From contig CM055266.1 of assembly GCA_029237695.1 (NCBI GenBank), forward strand, positions 112,113,370 to 112,177,369: a stretch of 64,000 nt of DNA, read 5' to 3'. Position 1 is the first letter of the stretch; each line of letters starts with the position of its first letter. The position numbers and the translations under genes are program-made. This DNA comes from Conchocele bisecta. Its lineage: Eukaryota; Mollusca; Bivalvia; Lucinida; Thyasiridae. Shown here piece by piece: positions 12,005 to 24,820 of the stretch. Under the pieces are notes generated by a model. It was not told where the DNA came from. It saw only the letters and a list, made by a program, of their open reading frames with translations, and searched no databases.

Positions 12005-12798
12005 CATGTGATTTGCTCAGCTGTCAATTGGTAATTGCTATGAGTGATGAGCACATCAGCTGATTACGATAGTAGTGTTTTTAATAATCAATTGAATTGC
12101 TGTATTGACTGCTATTGACAAAGGAACATAGGAAATTATGATAGACACATCTGTTGATAACTGTAGTGCATTAAGCAATGATAATTCTGGAGTATTTTAC
12201 ATGTACATAATGTATATTGACATATATATTGTCAACATGTACAATACTATGGAGATGTTACGTACTGATTATTAACATGTTTAACATATCATAATGTTAA
12301 AAAATGGAAGTTATTCTCTTGAAGGCAACTCGAGGCACAAACTTATACATGTATGTTGGGCAGAATACTGAACGAAAGTAACGTTTATTCTGTTAAGTGA
12401 TTTGTAAATAGCATGAATCTTTTATTAACATAATGCATGTAGTCCTCACTGTCAAATAAGCAGATGTTAACCCATATTCACTATATCAACAAGCAAACTT
12501 ATGTTTCCCAAACTTGCGTTTGTGCGTCCATAATAGTGCACTATGAACGCGAATCGATTGCATATCCATTGCCAACGTCAGAAATGCGTCGGCGTGAGTG
12601 GAAAATGTTATAATATGCTACGTAGCGCTCATATAAATGCGTATGGTTTATTTCGTATATCTGTACGTATTCCTGTATGGATTCTCGTCTTCAGCTGGAC
12701 TCTGGTACTTACGGCGTAATATACATAATGATCCATAATCGGGATTCGATTTTTAGACTAAATTTATTTTTAAAGAATTGGCAATTTTCACTGTGTCT

Positions 12799-13381
12799 GC
12801 GTGGGTGGCAGGTGGGAGTATGCGATGGGTAATTTAACAATCGGGGTTCGTCCTTACCAGAATCACGACTGGAGACCTGGTTTGGCCCTCACATACGTCT
12901 TTGGCATTTTGTATGTGACAGTTGAATCTGGTTATACCCCTTATGTGAGTATTACGATTATTCGTAATCCTACGGCGTAAATTAACGGTATGGGTTCCTC
13001 CTTATAGGAATCACGATTTGCCTGGTTTGGCCCTCAGGTAATGTACGTTTTTATCTTTGGCTCTTTAGTTACCTGGGAGTTGAATTGGGTTATTGCCCGT
13101 TATAAAAGTAGTAAGATTATTACCGATCCTACTGCTTTTGGGAGGGGCCAAGTGATTCTGGCATCAGATCAGGATAATTCTGATTTCAGTGCTGAATATA
13201 TAGTTTTGTTATTGTAAATATTCAGTCCTGATTTTGGGATTTTCCCCCCATTTGTAGATGTACTTGAACATGTACATGTACTTGTACAGGTAATATATGG
13301 GATTTAGTACTAAACCCATTGAACCGGCCTTACATGACCTTAGCTGTTGATAGGCCTTTAAACCCCAACACACAAACAAAC
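12799..13381 (+). repeat. SINE-like repeat S1, a truncated copy followed by a full copy
   Basis: 12799-12975 is the 5' half of one S1 copy (ACTGGAGACCTGGTTTGGCC). It is joined at about 12976 to a second copy that is nearly identical to 4448-4795 and ends in ACACACAAACAAACAAAA. Confidence 0.65.
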
Positions 13382-13399
13382 AAAATCATACAGCTGGCG

Positions 13400-13775
13400 G
13401 ATGAGAGGGTAGATTGTTAACTCAACGGTGGAGTCCCCAACTCAGTAGGATTTCACATTGTACCTGGTTGAGTAATTGGATCTTCATGATGGGAGTCCTT
13501 ATCTCGGAATCTCTGCTAGCCTATTCTGCTTTCAAGTACAGGTTTGACAGTCTTTGTATTTGTTTTCCTATTTCAGAATGGAATGGGTTTATATCCCTTA
13601 TTGTAATTGGATTCGTGCTAATCCTATTACTTTAGGGCAACAGGCTCAATGAGTCTGGTGTGGTAAGGGCCTGGCACCAGATCAGGATGATCTATTTAAG
13701 TGCTGTATATATATATATATAGGTATCTGCATGACCTTAGATGTTGATTGGACGCAAAACCTCATACCACCACTA
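13400..13775 (+). repeat. SINE-like repeat S1, diverged copy
   Basis: Recognised by GCCTGGCACCAGATCAGGAT and the tail TGACCTTAGATGTTGATTGG. A (TA)n stretch lies inside. The open frame 13414-13635 is a by-product. Confidence 0.55.
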
Positions 13776-15205
13776 CCACCACCATTTTTGTCCGTTGGCA
13801 GTACCAACATTGTATAACAAACCGTATTGAAGACACATTTAACAAATTACAGCCAGTGGCGCCCTTCTGTATCTATTTTCAGTTAGTACGAACGTGAATA
13901 TGACAATATATTGTCATATCTATTATTGTTACAGGTATGGCACGGAATAAAACTTCACGAGTGGAAGTGTACTGCCGTTATTTATAGGGACTTTCCCGCC
14001 ATACTTTCACCGCCATACCTTCATGCAAGCCAATCAAACTTGGATGTAATATAAATAGTTTCCATGTACACAGCGAACAGTGTTTATATTTATGTGAGCA
14101 TGTACGTTCATTAAATCAGAACACATAGTTAATGAGCACGCAATGTAGACTGGCATGCATAGTCGGATAACTACAGTTTGCCAAATCAGCTAATAAGTAT
14201 TATGTGGCAGTGTGTCAAAACATGGGCTTCATGAAAATATTTGGCTAACCTGTGGGCTGGTGCATGACGGCGAGTCATAAATATGTACTCTAATTTTGTC
14301 AAGCCGGCGTGAACTGTGTCACAGGCGGCTAGATTTATATTTCTCAATTTTCGCGACTACCTCCAAACACGTCAGAGCAAATAATAGTGAACATGAAATT
14401 TAATAATCTGACTGGCCGAACTCGATCACGGCTGCGGCTCAGCCAATCAGGCCAGTCAATGTCAAGTGTAAGGGCAAATCACATCCACCAACGTACGTTA
14501 GTATGTACATCAAGTAGGAATAATTCAGGGGAATTTATTCATTATTGCAGATGCGAATTTACTGAGATTGAGTAATTCTTCTTTATCTTCACTCATCATT
14601 AATATATTAAATGCATGTTCGCTGGGATATTCCAGATGGCCCGCATGGACATATTGTTCCCGTTTCGCATTGAACAATGAGCATCTAAGAATATAGTGCT
14701 TTTCGGAACCGATCTAGTTTCAATTGCATAGTGTACATATACGGTCATTTAAGTCTACACCAGTTGCCGATTTCACCAACATTGCAAAGTACACTTTTCT
14801 AGCAAAGTATACTTTCAGGGAGTAATCATTTATTTTTCCTGAAATGCATTATTTCATATAGAACTAACGACTGCATATATTTGATGATTAAATGTATGCA
14901 GAATTTTTACTAAAAAATAATAAATTTATCCTAAAATTGAAAATGTGTCCCTTAAAGTATAGTTTGCTAGAAAAGTATACTTTGCAATGTTAGTGAAATA
15001 GGCTACAGACCATCTGCCTGTTTCTATTGGGAATCTGTGATTCACGCTACGTACACGTATGAGCGTGAGTGCGGGATTACGTGGGAGATTTATTAAATAC
15101 CTTTCTAAGGTAAATGACGTTTTGAAACTACTGTAAATTCGACCTTTGTTTGAGTTTCGCATGTTAGCATTCCAAGTTTTGATATACTGCTCAATTAAAG
15201 TTCGC
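13776..15205. other. Intergenic, nothing recognised
   Basis: AT-rich. Short open frames (for example 14387-14575) show no family motif. No copy of the other repeat families was noticed. Confidence 0.4.
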
Positions 15206-17010
15206 TTAACACAAACATTTGATGGTTTTACAGTTCATGAATACTTGTTGTAGCCATATCTCGTGTCTACCAACGTCTGTCAATATGGTGTGTATGAATT
15301 TTTGCCACTTATATTCTACATCTGGATTTACGTACCATTGATAAATATATAAGGTACGCATATATGGTATATTTTCCGGTGACAAGTCTATTTCAATATC
15401 CTCTTTACAATAACGGATAACGGGTATCGACATAATTTCCCATGCAACATGTAGATAGGCATACTTTTTCTCGTTTTAGTATTTTTTCTTAAGAAGTCAT
15501 TGTGTACTTTTTCAATTACATTGATGGGTTCGAAGCCCCCCCCCCCCCCATACCTCACTGCTAATTGTATTATCAAATAGTTTGATCTGTAGGTCAATCG
15601 GTATATCAAAATTATAAATTCGTGTATACAACATATACATGGCCTTCTTTGCCTGTTCAGTTAAATGTGTTCGAGCAGTAGAGCCATTGCTTGTGAAATA
15701 TATACCATGATATTTGTATTTATCTATTATATTTATATTATCACCAACAAGTCTAAATTGATACATGTTTGTGTTCCCAGCACAGAAGGCTTAACATTAC
15801 TTTTTGATAGATTTACATTAAGTTTCCAATTCTGGCGATAAGTGGTAAAATTGTCTAGCGAATTTTGGAAATCTACAGCATTATCGGATACAATGAGAGT
15901 ATCATCAGCATAAAGTATGACCAACAGTCTGAGCCACTGTTGTACATCTCCATGTTGTATAGTTACACTGTCTGATCCGGACATTAATATAAATGTCCAC
16001 CCTGTCTCACGCCGCAATTACAGGCAAAATAAATTGATGTTTCATTTTCATTAAATATACAAGATTTTATATCATTATACATGTACAATATTAGTGTGAA
16101 TAAGTTTCCGTTAATGGACGATGATAAAAGTTTCTGCCAGAAGCCTATTCTCCAAACAGAGTCGAAAGCTGCTGTGAAATCTATAAATGCACAATAAAGT
16201 ATTTTCTTACCTTATCTCAATCAAACTATGTAACATAAATATATGATATGATATTGAATACTTCTTTCTAAACCCCTGCCTGATTCTCATTTAGTATGCC
16301 CGTTTCGTCTAGAAATTCTGTAACACGCGTGTTTAATATGGAAGTGAACAGTTTTTCTAAGCAGCTTAATAAGGTTACTGGGAGATAGTTACCTGGATCC
16401 TTGGAATCACCTTTGATGTAAGTAGGTATGATATAACCTTCGAGCCAGCATTCTGGGAAAATGCCTGTAGTAAATATTCTGTTGAATAGGTTTATATAAA
16501 CTGGCATCATAATACTGATTGTGCTTTTTATGTATTCGTTTAATATATTGTCAGATGGGTTCGGCGCTTTAGAATTGTTCACGCTGAATATTTGTTTTTG
16601 TATTTCGCTTTCTGTGATTGGGTCGTTTAGCTGCTCTTCACTGTTATTTAAATAATCTCGGCGAAGATCGAAACATTCATCACCTGCCTCGCTTTCATTC
16701 ATCAATTCATCAAGCGATGTCATATCGGTTTTAGTTTTAGTTGTCACACTATTTATAAAAACCCAGTATCGTTTTGGGTTTTGGTTATGCATTTTACGTA
16801 TTTTTTGTTAATTTTCATGTTTATATTTATTTATATATTTATGCATAGTAATTATGTACGTTTTACTACGACGTGACAGTTTATTTTGTTGTAGCTTGGT
16901 TTGTGGTGATGATATTGTTTTTTTCGCTCGATGGTATGCTTTGCGCGCCCGTTTGCATTAGTTTCTAAACCACGACTTGTCTCCTTCCGATTTTGATACA
17001 TATTTTGATG
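15206..17010 (-). mobile_element. Non-LTR retrotransposon fragment: reverse transcriptase (ORF2) 3' part
   Basis: Minus-strand reading frames follow the order of a LINE reverse transcriptase. A basic pre-RT segment with stops (KRARKAYHRAKK, about 16900-16960) comes first. RT blocks 1-3 follow at 16268-16792 (NNSKAPNPSDNILNEYIKS; YIKGDSKDPGNYLPVTLLS; ILNENQAGV). The catalytic box LYADDTLIVSD lies at 15733-16017. The thumb/C-terminal region (KYKYHGIYFTSNGS; EQAKKAMYMLYTRI) runs down to 15512, and later C-terminal pieces extend to 15206. Frames are broken at about 16268, 16017 and 15733, and a poly-C run at 15537-15549 breaks the C-terminal region. It belongs to the Jockey/CR1-like group by its block patterns; finer placement is not possible by eye. 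Confidence 0.85.
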
Positions 17011-17307
17011 TAAACGTTTTTTTGTGCTGCGTTTCTGAAAATATTATATATTTCTGATGTAATTTGAGTTAGGTAGCCTAGAACGTCCCTGACATGATGT
17101 TAAGTACAGTAGGATGATGTTTACGAGAAGTACTGAGACTAATATATTCTACAAGGCGCTGGCAAGATGGTAAAATTGTGTAGCCTTATAACTTTCAAGA
17201 AAACAATATTTATCAGCAATATTTACCATTTGTGTGGAATGTTAATACTTTAAAATAATTTGAAATCAGTGTAGTCGGAGGGAAATCTGTTATAAAAAAA
17301 TACGAAC

Positions 17308-17521
17308 CAGGGGCCGTTTCATTAAACTTGGTACGCCTAAATTGTTCGTAAGTGCAAGTTTAAGATCGTCTGGAAATTTTAATTAATGGCTTTACTTTTA
17401 TTGAGCATAGGCTGCAAGAATTGTTTACAATAAAACATCGTTAATGTGACTTTTACAGACTATTGTAATTTTGAACTTACGAACATTTTAGTCGTGCGAA
17501 GTTTAGTGAAACGAGCCCCAG
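17308..17521. repeat. Palindromic MITE F1, copy 1
   Basis: Starts CAGGGGCCGTTTCATTAAAC and ends in the inverse AAGTTTAGTGAAACGAGCCC. The two halves are imperfect inverted copies with an AT-rich centre. Confidence 0.7.
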
Positions 17522-17699
17522 ATGCGAGTTGAATACTCAAGGTGTGAAGCGAACACTCAACCACGTTTCTATAAAAGAACGCACTAAGAATGTGACATTG
17601 GCCTTGGTTTTAACAGGGGCTTTTGATCATGGATTTGTCACAGCATGATAAAGGACCATCATTGGAATCGATGTGTGAAATATTAAGCAGCTACGTGAA

Positions 17700-18150
17700 G
17701 GCTAGAACACACCAAATAGTTTTACTATATAATTTAACCGACTCGCATCGAGTAAGTCCGGTCTCTCCTACTTTCACTATTCGGATGGACGCTGTTGGAC
17801 CTATTTGTACATGACATGCAACCCGTCTGTACTGGTTCTGCGTTAATTAAAGAGTAGGTTAACTTACTCTTAAGAAAGAAAAATCCAACCTCGTCATGTC
17901 CCCAAATATTGTTTACATTTTTTTGGCAACGGAAACTCTGTTTACATCACGTGACCAACATGTTCAGTGTTAAGTGCTACAATATGCTGACAATTGGTGT
18001 TAAAAGCACCACGAAATGTTCCTGAAGTATAACTGGGTAGTAATGGATCAAGATTTGCAAGCAAACTGTGTCCGTCACCTCAAAACGCCAGTACTATTGT
18101 TTATACTACGTATGCATACCACCTGGGCGATTTTGCGCCCTTTAATATTA
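17700..18150 (+). repeat. Partial copy of TIR element T1
   Basis: Matches 49825-50230 almost throughout (ACCAAATAGTTTTACTATAT; AAATCCAACCTCGTCATGTC). The right terminus of the element was not found here. Confidence 0.65.
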
Positions 18151-18667
18151 TCTAAGCTAAAGGAAACTTAGAAATTATAATAACTTTTAAAGTTTATGAC
18201 GTACATGTCCGTACTGGACGAACGTACGAGACGTACGAGACGTATGAACCAAACTAAACATTGTTCGTACGAACATTTCTATGACTTTGCTTCACACATT
18301 AACGTGTTTCTCTAATGCTACAATTTTGTCATTAAATGTATCACATCTATGAAAGATTTTCCAACATCAGCCGTTAGAAGAAATGTTATTGTGGATTTCG
18401 ATTTTGGACTTTCGAATTTATACTATTTTTCCTTTAGGTTTGTCAAATACTATCAACAACGACCGCTTTTCATATTTTATGAAAAAGACTTCTGAGAAAG
18501 ACTTATAGGAGAATAACACATTCCCCAAAACCCGATACATTTGCATTATATAGCTATATTAAAGACATATCGTGGCTTTACTTGACTTGTAGTTATTATA
18601 ATCCCACAGGTATTTGGTTTTAAATTTACATTATTTGTGCGCTCTCCACTCCATGGGGATTTTAGAG
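18151..18667. other. Intergenic, nothing recognised
   Basis: AT-rich. Contains a short direct repeat ACGTACGAGACGTA near 18225-18245. I see no gene. Confidence 0.4.
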
Positions 18668-18822
18668 GTGACCGGATTAGCTCAGTAGGTAGAGCGTCGG
18701 ACTGCGGATCAGGAGATCCCTGGTTCAATTATCACCTCGACCGCTCCGAATGGCCGATTCGGTCCCGACATGCAAGGTCATCGAGCCAGTGCCGTCGTTA
18801 AATCAAAGCATTTCCATTTATT
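18668..18822 (+). repeat. tRNA-derived SINE S2, internally deleted copy
   Basis: The head looks like a tRNA gene: box A region TTAGCTCAGTAGGTAGAGCG and a box B-like TGGTTCAATTA. The tail ACATGCAAGGTCATCGAGCC to TTAAATCA matches the two other S2 copies. The middle (the TTGGGCAAGACA block of the other copies) is missing. Confidence 0.75.
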
Positions 18823-20862
18823 TATGGGGATTTTAGGCTGCCTCCATTAAAATCACGTGATACGCAACCATATGAGCCGTGACGTAATTGTAAAGCGTAT
18901 CTGCCCCCCGTGGTGTTTAACGGGGGGGGGGGACTACACATTTATGGCTGTGATTGGAGAAATGGGGTTTTGGGATTCGTAACCAGTATAGCTCCTGATC
19001 AAATATCACACTTCTGTAGCCTGGTAAAGATACATATTGCTTAGAAGCAGCATATGTGTTTCATTTATGGAAATGTAAACAATCCGGATCCTGATCAGAC
19101 TGTGCAAATTGTGCATACAATTATCAGACTGCTGTTTTTTGTAAGCTGGTCAAGCTCTATACTGGTGGCAGAGACAATATGCCAGGTTTAGTAAAATAGT
19201 GAACCATATTTCACATCAAAGAGTGTCATATACTGCCATCTGAATTTCAAAGATATTGTAGTCCCCTGTTTAGCCCCAGGGATGTTTCTGCTGGTCGTCA
19301 AACTTATTTACACAGCACATGAGAAAACACAACTTGTTGCTGTGTCATAAGAATTAGATATATCATTAGGTAGATCCTGCTTCTCGGTTTGTCAAACTTT
19401 TATCTTTACTTTAATTTCAGTTATATTCAGCAAATAAATAAAATAAAATCTGATTAGGGGCTATATCATTAATTTGACATTGTATGGTACGGTATCGTAC
19501 TGTAGACTTTGTAGTTTGCTGGATGCAAACATGATCCTGTCTGTTTTGTAATGAAACAGTATAGATATTTTTGTTAGGTGGAAATCTCCCTCAACATTAT
19601 TACTAAAATTTCAGTATGGTACATAAGAAAACACACCAGTGCATTAGTCCATCCGTACACTCATGGATATGATTGTTTTAATTCGTGTGTGATGTATTAT
19701 ACAGCAGATTGTAATGATTGTTTGACTGGATGACTAATAGTGCATACTCTGATCAGACAGCACAGGGTGCAGACTAGTCTGGTTCTACACTGATTATAAG
19801 CACAATAAGCATGGCTTAGTTATATTAACTATTAACGGTAGATATGCCAAAATCGTCTGGATAAATGTGTGAACAACAAGTGTTGACTTGTGAACAAGAT
19901 ATACAGAAATGGAATATGTTATCAACATGCGTATTACGAGGTCGATTTTGTTAGATTATTAATCTGATTATATATTAAACAAAACTTGGGTGATGCTTTG
20001 GTAAAAAAGGTGCCGTTTTTATCTGGGATCGCTTCGACCCGGGGCCGTTTCGACCAGCTCCCATTTTACCGATTAGGTGATATGCTTATACACGGCCCCG
20101 CACTCTGACGTTATGGATATCCAAGATTGCGACTGACAGGCGATTTGAAGCCAGTTACAAAACATGAATAATAATGGCATTGCTGGTTTTTTTTTCTATT
20201 GCGTTCGTGTTATTTCGATATTATTTATTGATTTAATATGAGTCCGTTCATATCTTTTAATGTATTTTTCACATATTTGTTTTAGATTTTCAATATTATC
20301 ATTCCTATTTAAACTACATAAACCTTGAACCCGAAAGCCCGCCAAATATAGTGGGGTTTGCAAATAGTGCAGATCTAGATGAGCCGGCTCGTAACGACAG
20401 TCTCATCAGGATCTACACTTTTCGCAATAATTTTCATATTTTTAAAACAAAAATAACCCTTTTCATAAATGGACTAATCTGAAAATCATTTTGTGAAAAT
20501 TGGATTGGTCGGAAAATTAGCATATCACAGTCCGTTCCTGTTATTTAGGGTTGAAAAGATTAAATGCATAATTAATTAAAAAATATATAAAAAATGCTGA
20601 ATATTGCATTTTGCAGGTCTACTAGCACACTCCGGAATCATGATAATGATATATATTGTTTTTTAGAAGCACCAATTATATTTCACTGACTCAATGGCGA
20701 TTGGTGCAGATCATGATCAGATTGTGTGGATGCTCATTGGCCGGGATATGACCACAGTCACACTTCCGCTTAGGACAAAACAACTTGAAAATAGTAGACG
20801 AATCAAGGGCCGAACCGTTCGCCACTGGTTTCAGTCTAAACATGAACATTGTATTGTAAATG
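18823..20862. other. Two kb without a recognised gene
   Basis: Contains a G run at about 18919-18930. A phrase after it (GATTGGAGAAATGGGGTTTT) resembles 52386-52410, hinting at another dispersed repeat. No coding region was seen. Confidence 0.4.
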
Positions 20863-21090
20863 TGTGACCCGCCAATGGTGGTTGTTGGTGGTCGTTTAAT
20901 GCAGGAAGCGTTAAAGGTACATGCGCACTCAGTAGGCGCAAACTGTTCGTTATATCAGATACACCATCTGAGACATTTTCTAGCAAAATAAACATTAGTA
21001 GTATAGACAATGCTGGGTCTGGGCAACCCATGATAAACAAGGTTCTGCATGTCACTTTGCTAATTATAGCATTGCTCGGAAGGCAACAAT

Positions 21091-24000
21091 ACTATGGAGA
21101 GCCCGGGAACGGCCCAAACCCTGGTCGGCCAATGGGTCGCCCCACGCCTCCTAGCCTGATCAGCATGGTATGCGAACGCCTCGCTTGCGGGTGAGAAGCC
21201 CAGGGACGGCGAGCCCCGTCTCGCCCACGGGCAAGACCATGTCGAACCCGGTCAGAACAGAGAGGAGGGGCTAAGGTAAGTGTGTAATTTATTGTGTGTG
21301 AGTTTGAATCGGCAGCACAAGACAGAAATTAAAACGTCAATGTATCAACATTTTATTGTCCTAAATATTTACATATTTCTTTGATAGCTTTACAATTTTG
21401 TATAAAAAAACTAACAGGAATAACACATTTCAGCAAATTGTCATATTGAGAAACAACATCAAATGATAAAATTAAAGAGGGACATTTTTGTGATTTGAAT
21501 GGGATGTTACTATAGCGTTAATCAGCGCTACCATTTTACATATATACAACCCCAAATATACCATATTTTGTTGGACCGTCAAATATAACCATTTTTTTAA
21601 GCGCCGAAAACGCCCAATTGGAGATATGTAGCCTGAATAAAAATCAAAGCTACACCAAGATAGTACAGCAACCAAAGCTAGAAAATCTGGCAGTACAAGC
21701 AACCTTCCAGAGCAAGGTCCAAGAAAGTCGTGGCCGCCCACCTACTTCTAGTGAAAACGCACGAGAGCAACCTTGTCCCCGACATCGCAAGGGTGTACTA
21801 CCTGGCCGGCAACCTGGGCCGCACCCATCTGCGCCCGCTGGAGGGGCTTCAACCATTCGTGGACGACGTCTATGTGCCCGGCTATCTGCACCGCGAAGTG
21901 TGTATCGCCAGAGGCTGGACACTCTCCTGCACAACCGGAAACGTCGGCTCTGTAAAACAAGTAGTCGCCGGCATTGCGAACGCCGTGCGAGAGAGTATGG
22001 GATCGGCCATAGCCGCGGCTACATACAGACGAGTATTGTCCACACTATTGCGGCCAAGAAAAATGCAGGCAGCACCATTCGTGAAATAATCGCCCGGACA
22101 AAGTCCGAAACCGACAGCAAGGCACGAGACAAATGGCCAGAGCTCTATCCCGAGGCCGAAGTCGCTGGTTTCTTCGTGGCAAAAATTGGTGTCTCCGAAA
22201 TCCCCATGGACGAACTCCAAGCTGCTCTGCCGGCCATCGATCGCCAACTGCTACCCAATGGCGATGGCCTCTACTCGATCAACCAACTACACGCAGGACT
22301 TCTCTGGTACCCTCGATCGGAAAACACTGGTGGCCCATATTTGCGACAACGAGAGGTTCCGAGAGCAGGGCGACTTGGCAGATGCTATGCAAGAAGATAT
22401 CCATGCGCAGCACGTCTGTACATGGGTTCGCACGGGCAATGCCGTTCGCACCAAGATATACAACACAATTGTATCGAACTTCGAGGCGGGGGAAGTCCGC
22501 AACAACATCGGGGAGGACCATCTTGCCGACTACGTCGACTGCCCTCCGAACCAGTACCTGGCCAGCAATGTTCTGCACCCGGATTACCTGGCCTCCTAGT
22601 GCACTCGCATCCAGGTTTCCCTATACGCCTGCCATGGCCGGGACCTTTCTACCGGCACCGCTACCGAGGTCGTCCAGGAAGCTTTGGCCCTAGTTTCGCA
22701 AGAAGATGGTTTCGAAAACCTGTCAAAAGATTATTTGGAAAACCTGGAAAGACTGGAAAGAGATGATTCGGAAAGCCCAAAAAAAGCCGGCTTGGGGAAA
22801 GATGGCCTCTTCGTGGTCAAACCACCCGCCATGGAGGGGAAGAACCTTGCCGCAAGTCTCAACAGGCCGATCGCCCCCAAGGAGAGATATTCGTAGCTTG
22901 GTACGCGCATACGGAAACTGGCAGGATCTCGGGCGTCCGAATCCGCCCCACCAAGGACAGGGCAGACTTGGGAGAGAGCCGTAGAATGGGCCGCGGCAGA
23001 CCATGGCTTTCGAGCTGGCCCTATCTTTCGGGTCGATATTCTTGCAGCCGGAGACGAAGGTGTGGAACTCGGGCTACTACGCTGCTACTCCAAGGGCGCC
23101 GACGCGAGCACAATCCTCGCCGCGAGCAAACGACCGACACAGCTCCATCCAAGTGGCGCCTAACCTTCGACGCTATTGCCGACCTCGACCACAGTCACTT
23201 GGGTATGGTGGACAACCAAGTTCCAATCGATAGGCATCGAGACTTCGGCCTTCCGTCTCCTCGAGGTTCCCGCGATTGCCGAAGACCGCACAGACTCGTC
23301 TGGGCTAGAATAGAGGCAGAGTGACAACAACAACAACGTCGCGCCCAGGCAGACACACGCCGTGGTCGAACTTGCCATGCGTCTCCCGACGGATAAGGTT
23401 GCGAACTTACACAGAGACAAGTTGGTGGTCCTCGGCTACAGGCAAACAAAGAGTAGAATTATAAGTCTCGGGTAGTCTAGCACTGCACGCACCAGACCCA
23501 ATTCGTGTGGGCAACGCGCGGTCTCGAGAAAGTACTTGAAGGATGCGCCGATGTTTTCGTATCGGAAACGGACAAGTATGGGAGGACAACCTTCTGGCTC
23601 CCATTGATCGACAGCACAGTGCTCGGTGGCCTGCATATAGAGATAGGGCCGGTCAGGGTCTTCCAATCTCCTGGCGGTCGGGACATAGCTAGGAACCCGA
23701 TTGGATTTGTCTCTCGGCTCAGAACCCACAACGACAGGCAGCACTGCAGGATCTAGCGCAGGCGGCCATAAAGCACCACACCGAAGAGTATCCCACCGAT
23801 ATCGCACAGGGCCTAGCGCCGAAGACAAAGGAAAGCAAAAGGGCCCTGGAACTTCCACCCGGAGAGTACATCGCCCGCCAAACTCCCGCCAAATCCTGCT
23901 GTTCCTGCTTCCGGTCGGCGAGGATGGAGAACCAACAACAGACGTGGAAACACCTGTCTACGGCCATTTAGTCGAAAGAGATTTCGAAGTGCTTGGTGGC

Positions 24001-24103
24001 GTCGAGGCACTCCAGAAAAGGCGCACACTTGCTCTGCCGCATTGGCGAAGAGAGAACAACGCCGCAGAAAAAGAAGGATCGCATGGTCGCACTGGCTATC
24101 TAG
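21091..24103 (+). pseudogene. Unrecognised protein of about 800 residues, with a candidate 5' exon, frameshifted
   Basis: The main coding block runs from about 21713 (after a possible acceptor CAACCTTCCAG) to a stop at 24101-24103. A GC-rich upstream segment ends in GCTAAGGTAAGT (donor at 21276), so an intron of about 435 bp is likely. One protein can be followed through frame changes near 22050, 22280, 22900, 23300 and 23760, plus a TAG at 22597-22599. Landmarks in order are VYYLAGNLGRTHLRPLEGL, KWPELYPEAEVAGFFVAKIG, NYTQDFSGTLDRK, RTKIYNTIVSNFEAGEV, GLEKVLEGCADVFVSETDKY and PVYGHLVERDFEVLGG. I know no family with these signatures. The KIYNTIV...FEAG pattern is loosely reminiscent of replication-initiator proteins, but that is a weak impression. 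No Walker, HUH or DDE motif is evident. GC-rich codon use differs sharply from the surroundings. Confidence 0.55.
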
Positions 24104-24370
24104 ACAACCACGGTTCCACCCGGGATGAAGAACAGCACTCCGCCAAGGTATCCAACCGTTCTCCGAGCTTCCATCGCAACCATTTGTCGGCCGTATCTCT
24201 ATAGATATGCCCCAGTAATATCCCTGCTTCGTCCGCCCTGAGCGAAGCCGCGTCCTGCAGCTCCTCCTGTGAAGTCCAGACACGCTTGCCGTCCTGGGAC
24301 ATATTGTCGCAGGCAGCTCGCCACACCCGGAACTCTTCGAAACCAAATCGCGGCACGAGGTAACTTACAT
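24096..24370 (-). CDS. Possible second, convergent gene of the GC-rich element
   Basis: A minus-strand frame of about 90 residues stays open through the GC-rich end of the block (RFGFEEFRVWRAACDNMSQD; GHIYRDTADKWLRWKLGERL) and stops at 24096, overlapping the end of the plus-strand gene by 8 bp. Its composition is protein-like (charged and amphipathic, with Trp and Tyr). The start is unclear; the frame runs into AT-rich sequence beyond about 24370, where a splice or the promoter may lie. No family is recognised. It could also be a shadow of the other strand. Confidence 0.3.
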
Positions 24371-24820
24371 TGAAAATATTAACTTGGTACACGGGTGGTC
24401 TGGGTATTAAATTCATGAAAGTAGGAAAGAATATGTCACGAAAATGCCAATTTCCGGTTTCATGTCGTCACGCCACGCGATGTCATGACGTCATTGCATG
24501 ATGTAAACTAACAAAATTATATTTTAAAAGATATGAGATGTTGTATTTAACAGAACGGGTAAAATTTATAAATTTTTGTGAAAATGAAATTTTGTCAAAG
24601 TCGGATGCGATTTCCTGGCACCTTCCTCTTTAACGTCATCAAGTCATTACAACCTGTTAATGAGTTTCCATATGCATGCATTTGGAGTTTAATTACACTA
24701 TAATAAGGCAGTCATAGCATACAAGAAGTAGATCTATATATATTTTTTAATTCAGAATAGAAACAAACCCGAAATCCGATATTTTCAACAACCTTGTCCC
24801 TTTTCCCTTGGCGGGTCACA

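Larger units (their letters stand above)
10590..12300 (+). repeat. Three degenerate tandem units of about 640-690 bp
   Basis: Blocks beginning near 10741, 11381 and 12055 share phrases such as CACACATCTGTTGATAA, CCAATGAGAATTCTGGA and TTTTACATGTATATTGTAAA in the same order. The first block could be read as a short ORF (10750-10947), but the frame is not conserved in the other units, so I treat it as noncoding repeat. Confidence 0.7.
20863..24820 (+). mobile_element. Candidate novel DNA element: GC-rich split gene bounded by 13-bp inverted repeats
   Basis: TGTGACCCGCCAA at 20863-20875 is exactly inverted as TTGGCGGGTCACA at 24808-24820. The enclosed 3.96 kb holds a GC-rich coding block (21091-21275 and about 21713-24370, clearly richer than the flanks) interrupted by an AT-rich, intron-like segment. 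Outside the inverted repeats the sequence returns to AT-rich. I see no clear target-site duplication. The gene families inside are not ones I recognise. An element boundary is an inference from the paired 13-mers and the composition change. Confidence 0.5.

Noticed and set aside
13414..13635. Hydrophobic ORF of 73 residues
   Set aside because: Lies within an S1 repeat copy; other copies do not keep the frame.
18668..18740. A functional tRNA gene
   Set aside because: The T-arm and anticodon arm do not pair properly and the same unit with a SINE tail occurs at 26505 and 53617, so it is a SINE head.
22279..22578. Minus-strand open frames across the GC-rich block 21650-23860
   Set aside because: They are mirror frames caused by high GC. 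The plus-strand frames join into one coherent protein; only the minus frame at 24096-24370, beyond the plus-strand stop, was kept as a possibility.
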